A stretch of 64,000 nt of DNA from Clostridiales bacterium (GTDB lineage Bacteria; Bacillota; Clostridia; Peptostreptococcales; Anaerovoracaceae). The translations under genes were made by a program, and so were the position numbers. A model generated the notes under the pieces. It was given only the letters and a program-made list of their open reading frames with translations, was not told the origin of the DNA and made no database searches. Shown here one piece after another: positions 18,645-27,054 of the stretch (position 1 is its first letter; each line of letters opens with the position of its first letter). The stretch is from NCBI GenBank assembly GCA_015058215.1, contig SVCU01000005.1:1-64000 (forward strand). The letters run 5' to 3'.

Positions 18645-19397
18645 TCACAGGATGCCCAGAAGCTCCAGAACGGTACGCAGGAAGAAGATGCCGATGACCA
18701 GGAAGATCATGGGACGGGCAATTTTTGCTTCGCCCTTGGTAAAGAACCGGGTGCCCAGATAGTTGCCCAGAATGCTGAAGCAGCCTGCGGCCAGCCCCAG
18801 GGGGATCATCACCTTGCCATTGACCAGAAACACCGCCAGGCTGGACAGGTTGGTGGTCAGGTTGATCACCTTGGCCATGCCGTTGGCCTTACCCAGGCTT
18901 ACATGGGCCAGACCGGTCAAAAGCAGGATCAGGAACGTGCCGGTACCGGGGCCGTAGAAGCCGTCGTACATGCCGATCACAAAGGTGATGGTCAGAGCGA
19001 TGGCCAGGGCCTTCCCCTTGGGGAGGGGATCTTTTTCCTCGCCGAAGCTGCGGTGACGGGCCAGGTACAGGGCGGTCAGGGGGAGGACTGCCAGCAGGAT
19101 GACGCGGAAGATGCCGTCATCCACCAGCAGCCCCAGATTGGTGCCCAGGTTGGAAGCCACCAGTGCCACGGCAGCGCAGCAGAGAGATTCCTTCCAGGGA
19201 ACGTATCCGCTTTTGGCATACCGCCAGGTGGCCAGGGAAGTGCCCATGGCAGAACTCAGTTTGTTGGTACCGATGGCGAAGTGCACCGGGAATCCGGCCA
19301 GAAGATAAGCGGGCAGGGAGATCAGGCCGCCGCCTCCGGCGACGGCATCCACAAAGCCTGCGATAAAGACCAGGGGACAGACGATCAGGTATTCCAT
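18645..19397 (-). CDS. TauE/SafE (TSUP) family sulfite/organic anion exporter
   Basis: A 250-residue membrane protein with about eight hydrophobic segments. The N-terminal signature FIAGFVDAVAGGGGLISLP and GTNKLSS, and the second-half GPGTGTF repeat of it, are characteristic of TSUP transporters. These export sulfite, sulfonates or other small organic anions, or import them in some cases. GGAGGA precedes the start. It is the last gene after NhaC, but a strong terminator hairpin sits directly before its ribosome site, so its expression may be by read-through. Confidence 0.88.
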   Translation of the reverse strand: MEYLIVCPLVFIAGFVDAVAGGGGLISLPAYLLAGFPVHFAIGTNKLSSAMGTSLATWRYAKSGYVPWKESLCCAAVALVASNLGTNLGLLVDDGIFRVILLAVLPLTALYLARHRSFGEEKDPLPKGKALAIALTITFVIGMYDGFYGPGTGTFLILLLTGLAHVSLGKANGMAKVINLTTNLSSLAVFLVNGKVMIPLGLAAGCFSILGNYLGTRFFTKGEAKIARPMIFLVIGIFFLRTVLELLGIL

Positions 19398-19410
19398 GAT
19401 TCCTCCGAAG

Positions 19411-19438
19411 AAAAGGCCGGCACAGCGGCCGGCCTTTT
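19411..19438 (-). terminator. Terminator hairpin between nhaC-type gene and TSUP gene
   Basis: AAAAGGCCGGC (19411-19421) pairs with GCCGGCCTTTT (19428-19438). Read on the minus strand, the T run is followed within a few bases by the TSUP gene's GGAGGA. Confidence 0.85.
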
Positions 19439-19456
19439 CGGTAAATGCGTTAGAGT

Positions 19457-20866
19457 TTATTCAGCCTTGGCTTCCTTGGTGAGCATAACACCGTTGGTGT
19501 TGTAGATGCCGATGCCGGTGATGATGTAAATGGCTGCGAACACAACACCCAGATAGGTGATGGGAGCATACAGTACATAATCGAAGGAGCTGACGCCCAG
19601 GGTACCTGCGATGAAGATGGAGATGTTGCTCCAGGGAACGATGGGAGAGAAGGCGGTGCCGGTGTCTTCCAGCATTCTGGACAGGTTCTTGCGGCTCAGG
19701 TTGTACTTGTCGAAGGTGGGAGCCAGAGCGGGACCGACGATGGCGAAGGTGACCAGGTATACACCGACCAGAGAGGCCAGTACCAGGTGCAGCAGATAGC
19801 TGAGGAACAGCAGGGACTTGCGGCCCTTGGCCAGCTTCTGGATCCATTCGACCAGGATATCGAAGATGCCGACGGCCTTCAGAGCGGAGCTGAATACGGC
19901 TGCGCCGATGATCAGAGCGACGGAGGTCATCATGCTCAGCATACCGCCGCGGTTGATCATGGAGTTGACCAGACCGAAACCGGTGTCAGCGCCCATGCCG
20001 TTGGTCATGGCGGTGAAGATTTCGTTGATGGTTCTGCCCTGAACCAGAACGGCCAGGATATCAGCCAGCAGGATGCCGATGGCGAATACGGGCAGGGTGG
20101 GCTTTCTCAGGAAGATCAGCACCAGTACCACAATGGGAGGCAGCAGCAGAACGGGGTTCAGGTTGAAGTTGGCTTCCAGAGTGGAGAGGATCATGTTGTA
20201 GTTTTCGCTTGCCACGGTGCCGCCCTGGAACTGGCCGCCCAGAATGGCGTACAGGATCAGGGAAATCACCAGTGCGGGAACGGTGGTCCACAGCATGGAC
20301 TTGATGTGGTCGATCATGTCTGCACCGGAAACGTAGGGAGCTACGATGGTGGTGTCGGACAGGGGGGACAGCTTATCGCCGAACAGGGCACCCACAACGA
20401 TGGCACCGGCTGCGTAGGCGACGGGGATGCCCAGACCTTCGGCAACGCCCAGCAGAGCAACGCCGATGGTACCCATGGTACCCCAGGAAGTACCGGTCAT
20501 CAGGGACATGACGCAGCACAGCAGACAGGCAGCGATCAGGAAAATGGGAGCGGGGATGATCTTCAGACCATAGTACATCAGAAGGGGAACGGTACCGGAG
20601 GTCATCCAGGAACCGATCAGGATACCGACGAACATCATGATCAGCGCGCCCATGAACATGCTCTTGATGGTGTCGCCCATGGAGCCTTCAAAGACTTTCC
20701 AGCCCAGACCAAAGGCCATGCCCAGGCCGATGGCTACCATGCCGGAAGTGATGAGGCTGACGCCGGGGTTGAACTTCTTCAATGCTACCAGGAACAGCAG
20801 CACTGCCAGGGAGACGAGCAGAACGGTGACCGCCTGCCAGGTCTTCAGTTGCTTCTTTTCACTCAT
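19457..20866 (-). CDS. NhaC family Na+/H+ antiporter or related organic-ion antiporter
   Basis: A 469-residue polytopic membrane protein with about twelve hydrophobic segments. Family features are GTSWGTMGTIG, FGDKLSPLSDTT and the C-terminal FSPIVPWSN region, all typical of NhaC/ArcD-like antiporters. Members exchange Na+ for protons or couple amino-acid or dicarboxylate pairs, such as malate-lactate. It follows the DUF3604 gene by 17 bases, so the substrate may be related to the product of that hydrolase; this is inference from context. Confidence 0.85.
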   Translation of the reverse strand: MSEKKQLKTWQAVTVLLVSLAVLLFLVALKKFNPGVSLITSGMVAIGLGMAFGLGWKVFEGSMGDTIKSMFMGALIMMFVGILIGSWMTSGTVPLLMYYGLKIIPAPIFLIAACLLCCVMSLMTGTSWGTMGTIGVALLGVAEGLGIPVAYAAGAIVVGALFGDKLSPLSDTTIVAPYVSGADMIDHIKSMLWTTVPALVISLILYAILGGQFQGGTVASENYNMILSTLEANFNLNPVLLLPPIVVLVLIFLRKPTLPVFAIGILLADILAVLVQGRTINEIFTAMTNGMGADTGFGLVNSMINRGGMLSMMTSVALIIGAAVFSSALKAVGIFDILVEWIQKLAKGRKSLLFLSYLLHLVLASLVGVYLVTFAIVGPALAPTFDKYNLSRKNLSRMLEDTGTAFSPIVPWSNISIFIAGTLGVSSFDYVLYAPITYLGVVFAAIYIITGIGIYNTNGVMLTKEAKAE

Positions 20867-20883
20867 AATAAATATTCCTCCTT

Positions 20884-22854
20884 TTAACTGACCCAGACGG
20901 GGCTGGACCAGGCTAAAGCCTTATCTTTCTGATGGACGCGGACGTAATAGTACATCCAGCCATCGGCGGGTTCGGTGGTGTCGGTGAAGGTGAACTCCAG
21001 CTCTGCGGTGCCGTTGCCGGCCTTGCGGCAGACGGTGTGGCCCATGGAAATGATCTCTACGTGATCGATCTCATCGGTGCCCAGCACCTTTACCTTCAGT
21101 TCGCGGACGGGGTTCTCGGCCAGGGGGATCTCCTGCCCCATGGGTGCGCCGTTTACGGTGAATTCCAGCAGGATGCGCTGGCCGGTGGTGGCGTAGGTCT
21201 GGCGGTTGTACAGGGCGTCGAAGAGGCTCTGCTTGGTGAGTTTGTCCGTCATGATGCAGGTGAGGCCGCCCCGGTATCCTTCAAAGTCGGAAGAGAAGAC
21301 CCAGTGGCAGTAGCCGGGAGTGCCGGCGTGGCTGTCGCTGCCGGTGACGAAACCCAGGCGGTAGCCCTTGGAAAGAGCGTACTGCACGGAGTGGTCTTCG
21401 TAGACGGCACCGCCGATGATGGGACGCTCACAGCCTTCGCATTCGGAGTTGCCCCAGGAGGAGTAGATCTCCACCAGGCGCTGGATCTCGGGGTCGTGGA
21501 GTTCCCAGCTGCCCAGCATCACTTTCTTTGCGGTGTGATGGGGGATGGTCAGTGCCCGGACCTTCTGCTCCTTCAGCTGTGCCCAAAGTTCCTTGGGGGT
21601 GTAGCTTCCTTCGTCGCAGCAGCGGCGGATGGGTTCATCGTAGGATTCGTAGTATACGTTGCGGTCGCCACCGAATTCGGGGTTGGGCGCATCGTTATGG
21701 TATTCGTAGCCCAGGAGGGGGATGAAGCGGCCCTCTTCGTGGAACTGCTTGTTGACATCCTGGATCTCTTTCCACTGCTTGTCGCTCATGTAAACGCTGA
21801 GGGAATCTTTGCAGGTGGCATTGTTATTGGTGTAGCGGCCGGCGTCGGGGTCGGTCAGCGCGCAGAAGTCTACGCAGGCCACTTCTTTGGCGTATTCGTA
21901 ATAGGAGCGGCCGGAGCCTCTGCCCCACTGGATGCCGGTGTGACCGTGCATATCGCCCCAGAAATGACGGGGGCCTGTGATGGCCTCTGTCACCACGGCG
22001 GGATTGCTCTTGCCGGTTTCCATTCCTTCTGCTTCTGCGGTGACCCGCAGGGTGCCCAGCGTATCGGGGGTGAGGATCAGCTTCTTGATGCCGCAGTCGT
22101 CAGCGCTGAAGAGAAGTTCACCGACGGGCTTGCCGTTGACCTTGCAAAGGGCGGTGCCGGTGTAGCTCTGGGCCAGATTGTGGAAGCGGTCGATGGCGAA
22201 AATGTGAGCCAGAACGGTCTTGCCCTTTTCCAGATCGGAGGGGATCACCACTTCGAAGGCTTCTGCCTGTTCGGCGTAGACTTCCATAATTGCAGGGTCC
22301 TGGATGCGGTAATAGCCGCTGTAGGGGGCGGCCAGATCACCTCGCTGGTCGGTGGCCACATCGAACTGGACGGGACCGCTGGTGCGGCAGATCCTGCCGG
22401 CGGCCTGCTTGGTGTAACTGGTGTCGCCGTAGGTGAGGATCACCTGATCGCCGGGCAGAAGGTCGTGCCCGAGAACGCGGACCCAGACGTGGGTGCCGAC
22501 GTGCTCGCAGACGTTTTCGGGCTTGGTACGGTCCGGGCCGCGCTTCCACCAGTCGTTCTTTACGATGAAGGTTTTGACGGAAGCGTTGGAGCGGGTGGTC
22601 TCCGCAGTGGTATAGCCGGGGTAGATGGGCATTTCCACCTGGGGAGCCACAAAACCGAAGGGAATGGTGAAGCGGAGCACGCCGTTGGCGTAGATCACGT
22701 CTTCTCCTACTGTATAAGTAACTTTTACGGTGACGGGCTGGCCGACGGTGGCCTCTTCTGGGAACACGGAGACAGTACCGTTGGTGCTGCTGATGTGCTC
22801 CATCCCGTTGTGCATGATCTGCACTTCATTAAAATATTGTAAGCGTTTGCTCAT
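20884..22854 (-). CDS. DUF3604 / PHP-like metallohydrolase
   Basis: A 656-residue protein without a signal peptide. Residues 1 to about 290 are beta-rich and Ig-like. The catalytic half begins with HFWGDMHGHTGI near 300 and continues with FCALTDPD, LLGYEYHND, TIPHHTAKK and FVTGSDSHAGTPG, the ordered His/Asp motifs of PHP-fold metal enzymes. A short beta domain ends the protein. DUF3604 members have no well-established substrate; a phosphoesterase or amidase-like hydrolysis is the usual guess. It leads a minus-strand operon with the NhaC antiporter. GAGGAAC lies before the start. Confidence 0.82.
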   Translation of the reverse strand: MSKRLQYFNEVQIMHNGMEHISSTNGTVSVFPEEATVGQPVTVKVTYTVGEDVIYANGVLRFTIPFGFVAPQVEMPIYPGYTTAETTRSNASVKTFIVKNDWWKRGPDRTKPENVCEHVGTHVWVRVLGHDLLPGDQVILTYGDTSYTKQAAGRICRTSGPVQFDVATDQRGDLAAPYSGYYRIQDPAIMEVYAEQAEAFEVVIPSDLEKGKTVLAHIFAIDRFHNLAQSYTGTALCKVNGKPVGELLFSADDCGIKKLILTPDTLGTLRVTAEAEGMETGKSNPAVVTEAITGPRHFWGDMHGHTGIQWGRGSGRSYYEYAKEVACVDFCALTDPDAGRYTNNNATCKDSLSVYMSDKQWKEIQDVNKQFHEEGRFIPLLGYEYHNDAPNPEFGGDRNVYYESYDEPIRRCCDEGSYTPKELWAQLKEQKVRALTIPHHTAKKVMLGSWELHDPEIQRLVEIYSSWGNSECEGCERPIIGGAVYEDHSVQYALSKGYRLGFVTGSDSHAGTPGYCHWVFSSDFEGYRGGLTCIMTDKLTKQSLFDALYNRQTYATTGQRILLEFTVNGAPMGQEIPLAENPVRELKVKVLGTDEIDHVEIISMGHTVCRKAGNGTAELEFTFTDTTEPADGWMYYYVRVHQKDKALAWSSPVWVS

Positions 22855-22907
22855 GAGTTCCTCCTGCAGCGAAGGTCGAAACAGGGCGAATCTTCGCTGA
22901 CTTTGCC

Positions 22908-22937
22908 ATTATAGCATGAAACGGTTGAAATTTGCAA
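22908..22937 (-). promoter_or_regulatory. Promoter of the DUF3604-nhaC operon
   Basis: On the minus strand TTGCAA (22937-22932), 18 bases, TATAAT (22913-22908). Confidence 0.7.
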
Positions 22938-22999
22938 TACTGCGGTAGTACTTTATCGCGCTAAACCGAAAGAAAAGAGACGAACTTTTCTTTTTGTGT

Positions 23000-23005
23000 T
23001 ATAAT
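23000..23005 (+). promoter_or_regulatory. -10 element of the macro domain gene
   Basis: TATAAT followed by G; the -35 region is poor, suggesting an activator or a weak promoter. Because transcription would start near 23012, the upstream in-frame ATG at 23004 cannot be the real start. Confidence 0.5.
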
Positions 23006-23048
23006 GAATCAGAAGAACCCGCATCAGCGGAAGAAGGAGGAGCCCTTC

Positions 23049-24104
23049 ATGCCTTTTGAAATCGTACGAAACGACATTGTGAATATGCAGGTGGATGCGG
23101 TGGTGAACACCGCCAACCCCAGCCCCATCATCGGATACGGTGTGGATGCGGGAATCCACAAGGCCGCAGGCCCCCGCCTGCTGGAAGCCCGGCAGAAGAT
23201 CGGTGATCTGGACCCCGGTGAAGCGGCCATCACCCCCGGTTTCGATCTGCCCGCAAAGTATGTGATCCACGCAGTGGGCCCCGTCTGGCAGGATGGGACG
23301 CATAACGAAGAAGCCCTTCTGCGCCGCTGCTACGACAGCGCCCTGCAGCTGGCACTGGAGCAGAAATGCGAATCCATCGCCTTTCCTCTGATGTCCGCCG
23401 GGAACCATGGCTTCCCCAAGGGGAAGGCTATGGGGATCGCCGTCAGCGCTTTCAGCCAGTTCCTCATGGAACACGAAATGCAGATCTATCTGGTGGTGTT
23501 CGGCAAGGCGGCTCTGGACCTTTCGGAAAAACTGTTCCAGTCCGTGGCCAGCTACATCGACGAAAACTACATTATCGATAAAACCATGGATGAATACGGC
23601 ATTGCCGACAAAAAGGCCGTCCGGGAGGAACAGCTCTTGCAGATCCAGCAGGAACTGTCACACCGCAGCATTCTGCGCCGCGAAAGGGAAGTGCGGAGAA
23701 TGCCGGCACCGGCTTCCGGCAGCATGCCCCGGAAAGAAAGCCTGGAAGATCTGCTGAAAAATGCGGATGCGGGCTTCAGCGAAACGCTGATGAAGCTGAT
23801 CGACCGCACGGGAAAGACCGACGCGGAGATCTATAAAAAGGCCAACATCGACCGGAAACTGTTCTCCAAGATCCGGAACAACCCGGCGTATAAGCCCTCC
23901 AAAATCACGGCTCTGGCCTTTGCCATCGCGCTGGAACTTTCCCTGGAAGAAACCCGGGATTTCCTGGCCCGGGCCGGGTATGCCCTGTCCCACAGCAGCA
24001 AATTCGACATCATCGTGGAATATTTCATCCGCAGGGGCATCTACGATATTTTCGAGATCAACAGCTATCTGTTCCAGTTCGACCAGCCCACCATCGCCGT
24101 ATAA
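23049..24104 (+). CDS. Macro domain protein with C-terminal helix-turn-helix-like domain
   Basis: 351 residues from the ATG at 23049, which follows AAGAAGGAGG. Residues 1 to about 165 form a macro (ADP-ribose-binding) domain: VVNTANPSPIIGYGVDAGI, where a canonical NAAN is varied but the GVD is kept, and MSAGNHGFPKGKA for the second phosphate loop. A linker rich in charged residues follows. Residues about 235-330 are helical (TLMKLIDRTGKTDAEIYKKA, DRKLFSKIRNN, KITALAFAIALEL) and read like an XRE-type HTH unit. Macro domains bind or remove ADP-ribose. It heads the cluster with the VWA protein and the ADP-ribosylglycohydrolase fusion. Binding versus hydrolase activity cannot be decided from sequence. 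Confidence 0.85.
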   Translation: MPFEIVRNDIVNMQVDAVVNTANPSPIIGYGVDAGIHKAAGPRLLEARQKIGDLDPGEAAITPGFDLPAKYVIHAVGPVWQDGTHNEEALLRRCYDSALQLALEQKCESIAFPLMSAGNHGFPKGKAMGIAVSAFSQFLMEHEMQIYLVVFGKAALDLSEKLFQSVASYIDENYIIDKTMDEYGIADKKAVREEQLLQIQQELSHRSILRREREVRRMPAPASGSMPRKESLEDLLKNADAGFSETLMKLIDRTGKTDAEIYKKANIDRKLFSKIRNNPAYKPSKITALAFAIALELSLEETRDFLARAGYALSHSSKFDIIVEYFIRRGIYDIFEINSYLFQFDQPTIAV

Positions 24105-24128
24105 ATGTCGCATGGCAAGCGACCAAAG

Positions 24129-24179
24129 CCTCCTTCGTTTTCGCTATACTGAGAGCGTAATCAAACGAAGGAGGTTTTT
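24129..24179 (+). promoter_or_regulatory. 12-bp inverted repeat with T run that contains the VWA gene's Shine-Dalgarno
   Basis: CCTCCTTCGTTT (24129-24140) pairs perfectly with AAACGAAGGAGG (24163-24174), followed by five T. The AAGGAGG of the next gene is the 3' arm, 8 bases before ATG 24183. The loop holds TATACT (24145-24150), a possible -10. It can act as terminator, SD-masking hairpin or operator. Confidence 0.7.
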
Positions 24180-24182
24180 ATT

Positions 24183-24818
24183 ATGACAGAATTGGTATTT
24201 GTACTGGATCGGAGCGGCTCCATGTGCGGGCTGGAAAAGGACACCATCGGCGGGTTCAACGCCATGATCGAAAAGCAGAAGAAGGAGGAAGGGGCGGCCT
24301 GGGTCTCCACCGTTCTTTTCGATCATCGGAGCACCGTCATTCATGACAGGATGCCTCTGGCAGAGGTGCCGGCCATGACGGAGAACGAATACTTCGTAGG
24401 CGGGACCACCGCTCTGCTGGACGCGGTGGGCGGTGCGATCCGCCACATCGGCAACATTCACAAATACGCGCGAAAAGAAGATGTTCCGGAAAAGACCCTG
24501 GTGGTCATCATCACCGATGGCATGGAAAACGCCAGCCGCCGTTATACCTACCCTGAGATCAAAGATATGATCGGGGAAAAGAAAGAGAAGGGCTGGGAAT
24601 TCATTTTCCTGGGTGCCAACATCGACGCGGAGACGGAAGCCGCCCGGTTCGGTATCGGTCGGGAACATGCGGCAGAATACCGCTGCGACAGTACCGGCAC
24701 GACTCTGAACTATCAGGTGGTCGGCGACATCGTGCGCGCCTGCCGGGCAGGAAACGAGATCACGGAGGACATGCTGGCACCGGTCCGCAAAGACAGAAGC
24801 AGACGCGGCAGAAAGTAG
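24183..24818 (+). CDS. TerY-like von Willebrand A domain protein
   Basis: A 211-residue cytosolic VWA protein with a full metal-ion adhesion site: LDRSGSM at residues 9-15, GGTTALLD near 79-86, and IITDGMEN near 113-120. The tail is basic (RKDRSRRGRK). No signal peptide or membrane segment is seen. Intracellular VWA proteins of this kind are found with tellurite-resistance (Ter) and phosphorylation or ADP-ribose modules and act as metal-dependent protein-protein adaptors. The ADP-ribosylglycohydrolase fusion begins 15 bases after the stop with its own AAGGAGG, so the two are one operon. Confidence 0.88.
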   Translation: MTELVFVLDRSGSMCGLEKDTIGGFNAMIEKQKKEEGAAWVSTVLFDHRSTVIHDRMPLAEVPAMTENEYFVGGTTALLDAVGGAIRHIGNIHKYARKEDVPEKTLVVIITDGMENASRRYTYPEIKDMIGEKKEKGWEFIFLGANIDAETEAARFGIGREHAAEYRCDSTGTTLNYQVVGDIVRACRAGNEITEDMLAPVRKDRSRRGRK

Positions 24819-24833
24819 AAGGAGGCAGATCGT

Positions 24834-26855
24834 ATGTTTGGAGCAATCATCGGCGATATCGTGGGAAGCCCCTACGAATTTGATCACAATAACGTAAAAC
24901 ACAAGGATTTTCCCTTGTTTGAAAATCTGAAAAAGGGTCGCGGCGGTTATACCGACGATTCTGTTTTGACCCTTGCGGTGTACCGGGCGATTCGGGAAAC
25001 AGAGAATGCAGCGGATCCCCGGAATCAGGAACTGCTTCTGGCAAATCTGACCGAAAATATGCAGAGCTTTGGCCTGCAGTTTCCCAATGCCGGCTACGGA
25101 ATCTCCTTTGGGGAATGGATGCAGCAGAAGGAGCCCAAGCCTTACGGAAGCTTTGGGAACGGCAGTGCCATGCGGGTTTCCGCTGCGGGCTGGATGTTTG
25201 ATGATCTGGAATCTGTACGCTATGTTGCCCGCTGCACTGCAGCCGTGACCCACAATCATCCGGAAGGCATCAAGGGGGCAGAATCGGTTGCCGCTGCCAT
25301 TTTCATGGCCCGTACCGGAAGCACCAAGGAAGAAATCAAGGCATATGTTGAAAAGGAATTCGGCTACGACCTGAGCCGCAGCTGCGATGAGATTCGCCCG
25401 GGTTACCACCATGTGGAAACCTGCCAGGAGACCGTACCGGAAGCCTTCGCCGCCTTCTTTGAGGGAACGTCCTTTGAAGACGTGCTGCGTACCGCTGTTT
25501 CCCTGGGCGGGGACAGCGACACCCTGGCCGCTATCGCCGGCAGCATGGCAGAAGCCTACTACGGCATCAACGAAGACTGGAAAAAGGTGGCTTTCAATTA
25601 CTTGCCCCGCAATCTGACTCAGATCTTGCGCGATTTTGATTACCGCTATGGTGTTTTTCCGGAAGCAGAAGAGAATCCGGTCCATGCAGCCATTCGCTTT
25701 GCAGAGGAAGCCCATCGAGGGCAGAAGCGGAAGGGGACGGAAATCGCTTACATCACCCATCCAATGGAAGTACTGCAGATCCTGATTTCCATGGGTGCTG
25801 AACAGGAACTGCAGATGGCAGGTGTTCTGCACGATACCGTAGAGGACACGAAGGTGACCCTGGAACAGATCCGGCAGAAATTCGGTGACCGGGTGGCACA
25901 GCTTGTGGCAGGTCATACGGAAAATAAGAGTTTATCTTGGAGAGAGCGCAAGCAGAATACCCTGGATGAACTTCGGACTGCGGAGCGGGATGTGAAACTT
26001 TTGATCCTGGCAGATAAGGTTTCTAATCTGCGCAGCATGCTTTACGATTATCGCCGCTTGGGAGAGGATCTCTGGAAACGCTTCAATGCGTCCAAGGAAG
26101 AGCAGCTCTGGTACAATAGCGAAATGCAGGACCTGATGGCAGAATTTCGGGAGGACGAAAAGGTACGCATCGTTTACTGGGAACTGGTGGCTCTCTTTAA
26201 GGACCTGTTTGCGGACTATTATCTGGACGAAGAGAACCATGTGCTCTACCAGGTCTGCGGCAGCGATTCCTGGAAAATGACCTGGGGTGACAGCCCTTGG
26301 GAACCTCTGGGAGAACCGATTCCTGCCGGAACCGTCAAACTGCCCCGACTGAAGGCAGAACGCTTGGAAGACATCTGGCGCTGGGAAGGCCGGGATTTCA
26401 CCTTGGATGGAAACGAACTTTTGGAAGATGCCATGACCAATTATTATATAAGAGACAGTGCAGAAGCCTTTGAAGCCGCGGAACAGGCACTGCTGCGCCG
26501 TTTTCTGGAAGGAGGGCATCTGATCCTGGCTGTGGAAAACGTGGAGGAAGACGGAGTGCTCAAACATAAATTGCGTACCATCAGTCATGCTTTGACCGAA
26601 GAGGAACAGCAGGAGGCGGAACGAAAGGAACGGGAAAAAGTGGTACCGCTTTTTACAAGCAAAGAAGAACTGTACAAAGGCCCCAACACCGATGCCTTGT
26701 CCATAGAAATCGATGCAGCTGTAAATCTTGTGCTGCAGGACGAGGAACTGGATGGAATGGTGATCAATCCTTGGGGAATTCCCTGGTTCCTGGGGAGAGA
26801 GTTCTTGAAAAAACTCTTTGAAACGATGGAAAAATTGCAGATTGTGATCGAATAA
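24834..26855 (+). CDS. ADP-ribosylglycohydrolase / MESH1-like HD / SseB-like three-part fusion
   Basis: A 673-residue protein with an unusual build. Residues 1 to about 255 are an ADP-ribosylglycohydrolase (DraG/ARH) domain: GAIIGDIVGSPYE, the metal-binding YTDDS at 39-43, GNGSAMRV, THNHPEG and SLGGDSDTL near 225-230. Residues about 280-440 are an HD-type domain like the (p)ppGpp hydrolase of RelA/SpoT and MESH1: YITHPMEV, HDTVEDT near 332 and LADKVSNLR near 392. A central part (about 470-570, with GSDSWKMTWGDSPWEPLG) is not recognised. Residues about 600-673 resemble SseB (PLFTSKEELYKGP ... GMVINPWG ... FL). All key motifs look intact. Inferred role: removal of ADP-ribose from a target combined with nucleotide or alarmone hydrolysis. 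Confidence 0.85.
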   Translation: MFGAIIGDIVGSPYEFDHNNVKHKDFPLFENLKKGRGGYTDDSVLTLAVYRAIRETENAADPRNQELLLANLTENMQSFGLQFPNAGYGISFGEWMQQKEPKPYGSFGNGSAMRVSAAGWMFDDLESVRYVARCTAAVTHNHPEGIKGAESVAAAIFMARTGSTKEEIKAYVEKEFGYDLSRSCDEIRPGYHHVETCQETVPEAFAAFFEGTSFEDVLRTAVSLGGDSDTLAAIAGSMAEAYYGINEDWKKVAFNYLPRNLTQILRDFDYRYGVFPEAEENPVHAAIRFAEEAHRGQKRKGTEIAYITHPMEVLQILISMGAEQELQMAGVLHDTVEDTKVTLEQIRQKFGDRVAQLVAGHTENKSLSWRERKQNTLDELRTAERDVKLLILADKVSNLRSMLYDYRRLGEDLWKRFNASKEEQLWYNSEMQDLMAEFREDEKVRIVYWELVALFKDLFADYYLDEENHVLYQVCGSDSWKMTWGDSPWEPLGEPIPAGTVKLPRLKAERLEDIWRWEGRDFTLDGNELLEDAMTNYYIRDSAEAFEAAEQALLRRFLEGGHLILAVENVEEDGVLKHKLRTISHALTEEEQQEAERKEREKVVPLFTSKEELYKGPNTDALSIEIDAAVNLVLQDEELDGMVINPWGIPWFLGREFLKKLFETMEKLQIVIE

Positions 26856-26863
26856 AAAAGAAA

Positions 26864-26908
26864 GAACGGGCCGCGCCGGGTGCAGAATTTGGCGCGGCCC
26901 GTTCTCCC
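26864..26908 (+). terminator. Strong hairpin ending the macro-VWA-ARH cluster
   Basis: A perfect 14-bp GC-rich stem (GAACGGGCCGCGCC 26864-26877; GGCGCGGCCCGTTC 26891-26904), with a weak T-rich tail. Confidence 0.75.
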
Positions 26909-26985
26909 TCTGCCGCCATTTTCCCAAAGTACAGCCGTTACAAAAAGTTTTATAAAAAATTATATTTCTGAATGTTCTTTTTCAA

Positions 26986-27021
26986 AATATAACGTTTTTC
27001 GTAACGGTCCGCTGTTAGAAT
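26986..27021 (+). promoter_or_regulatory. Promoter A of the surface locus, with TAACG direct repeats
   Basis: TAACG occurs at 26990-26994 and 27002-27006 (12-base period), then TAGAAT (27016-27021) as -10. The same layout recurs upstream of the sortase gene at 30767-30803. Confidence 0.6.
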
Positions 27022-27054
27022 GAGACCATAAACTACAGGAAAGGAGGCATGCCG

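Noticed and set aside
23049..26855. A DarT-DarG type toxin-antitoxin pair
   Set aside because: The macro domain alone recalls DarG, but no DarT-like ADP-ribosyltransferase is encoded next to it.
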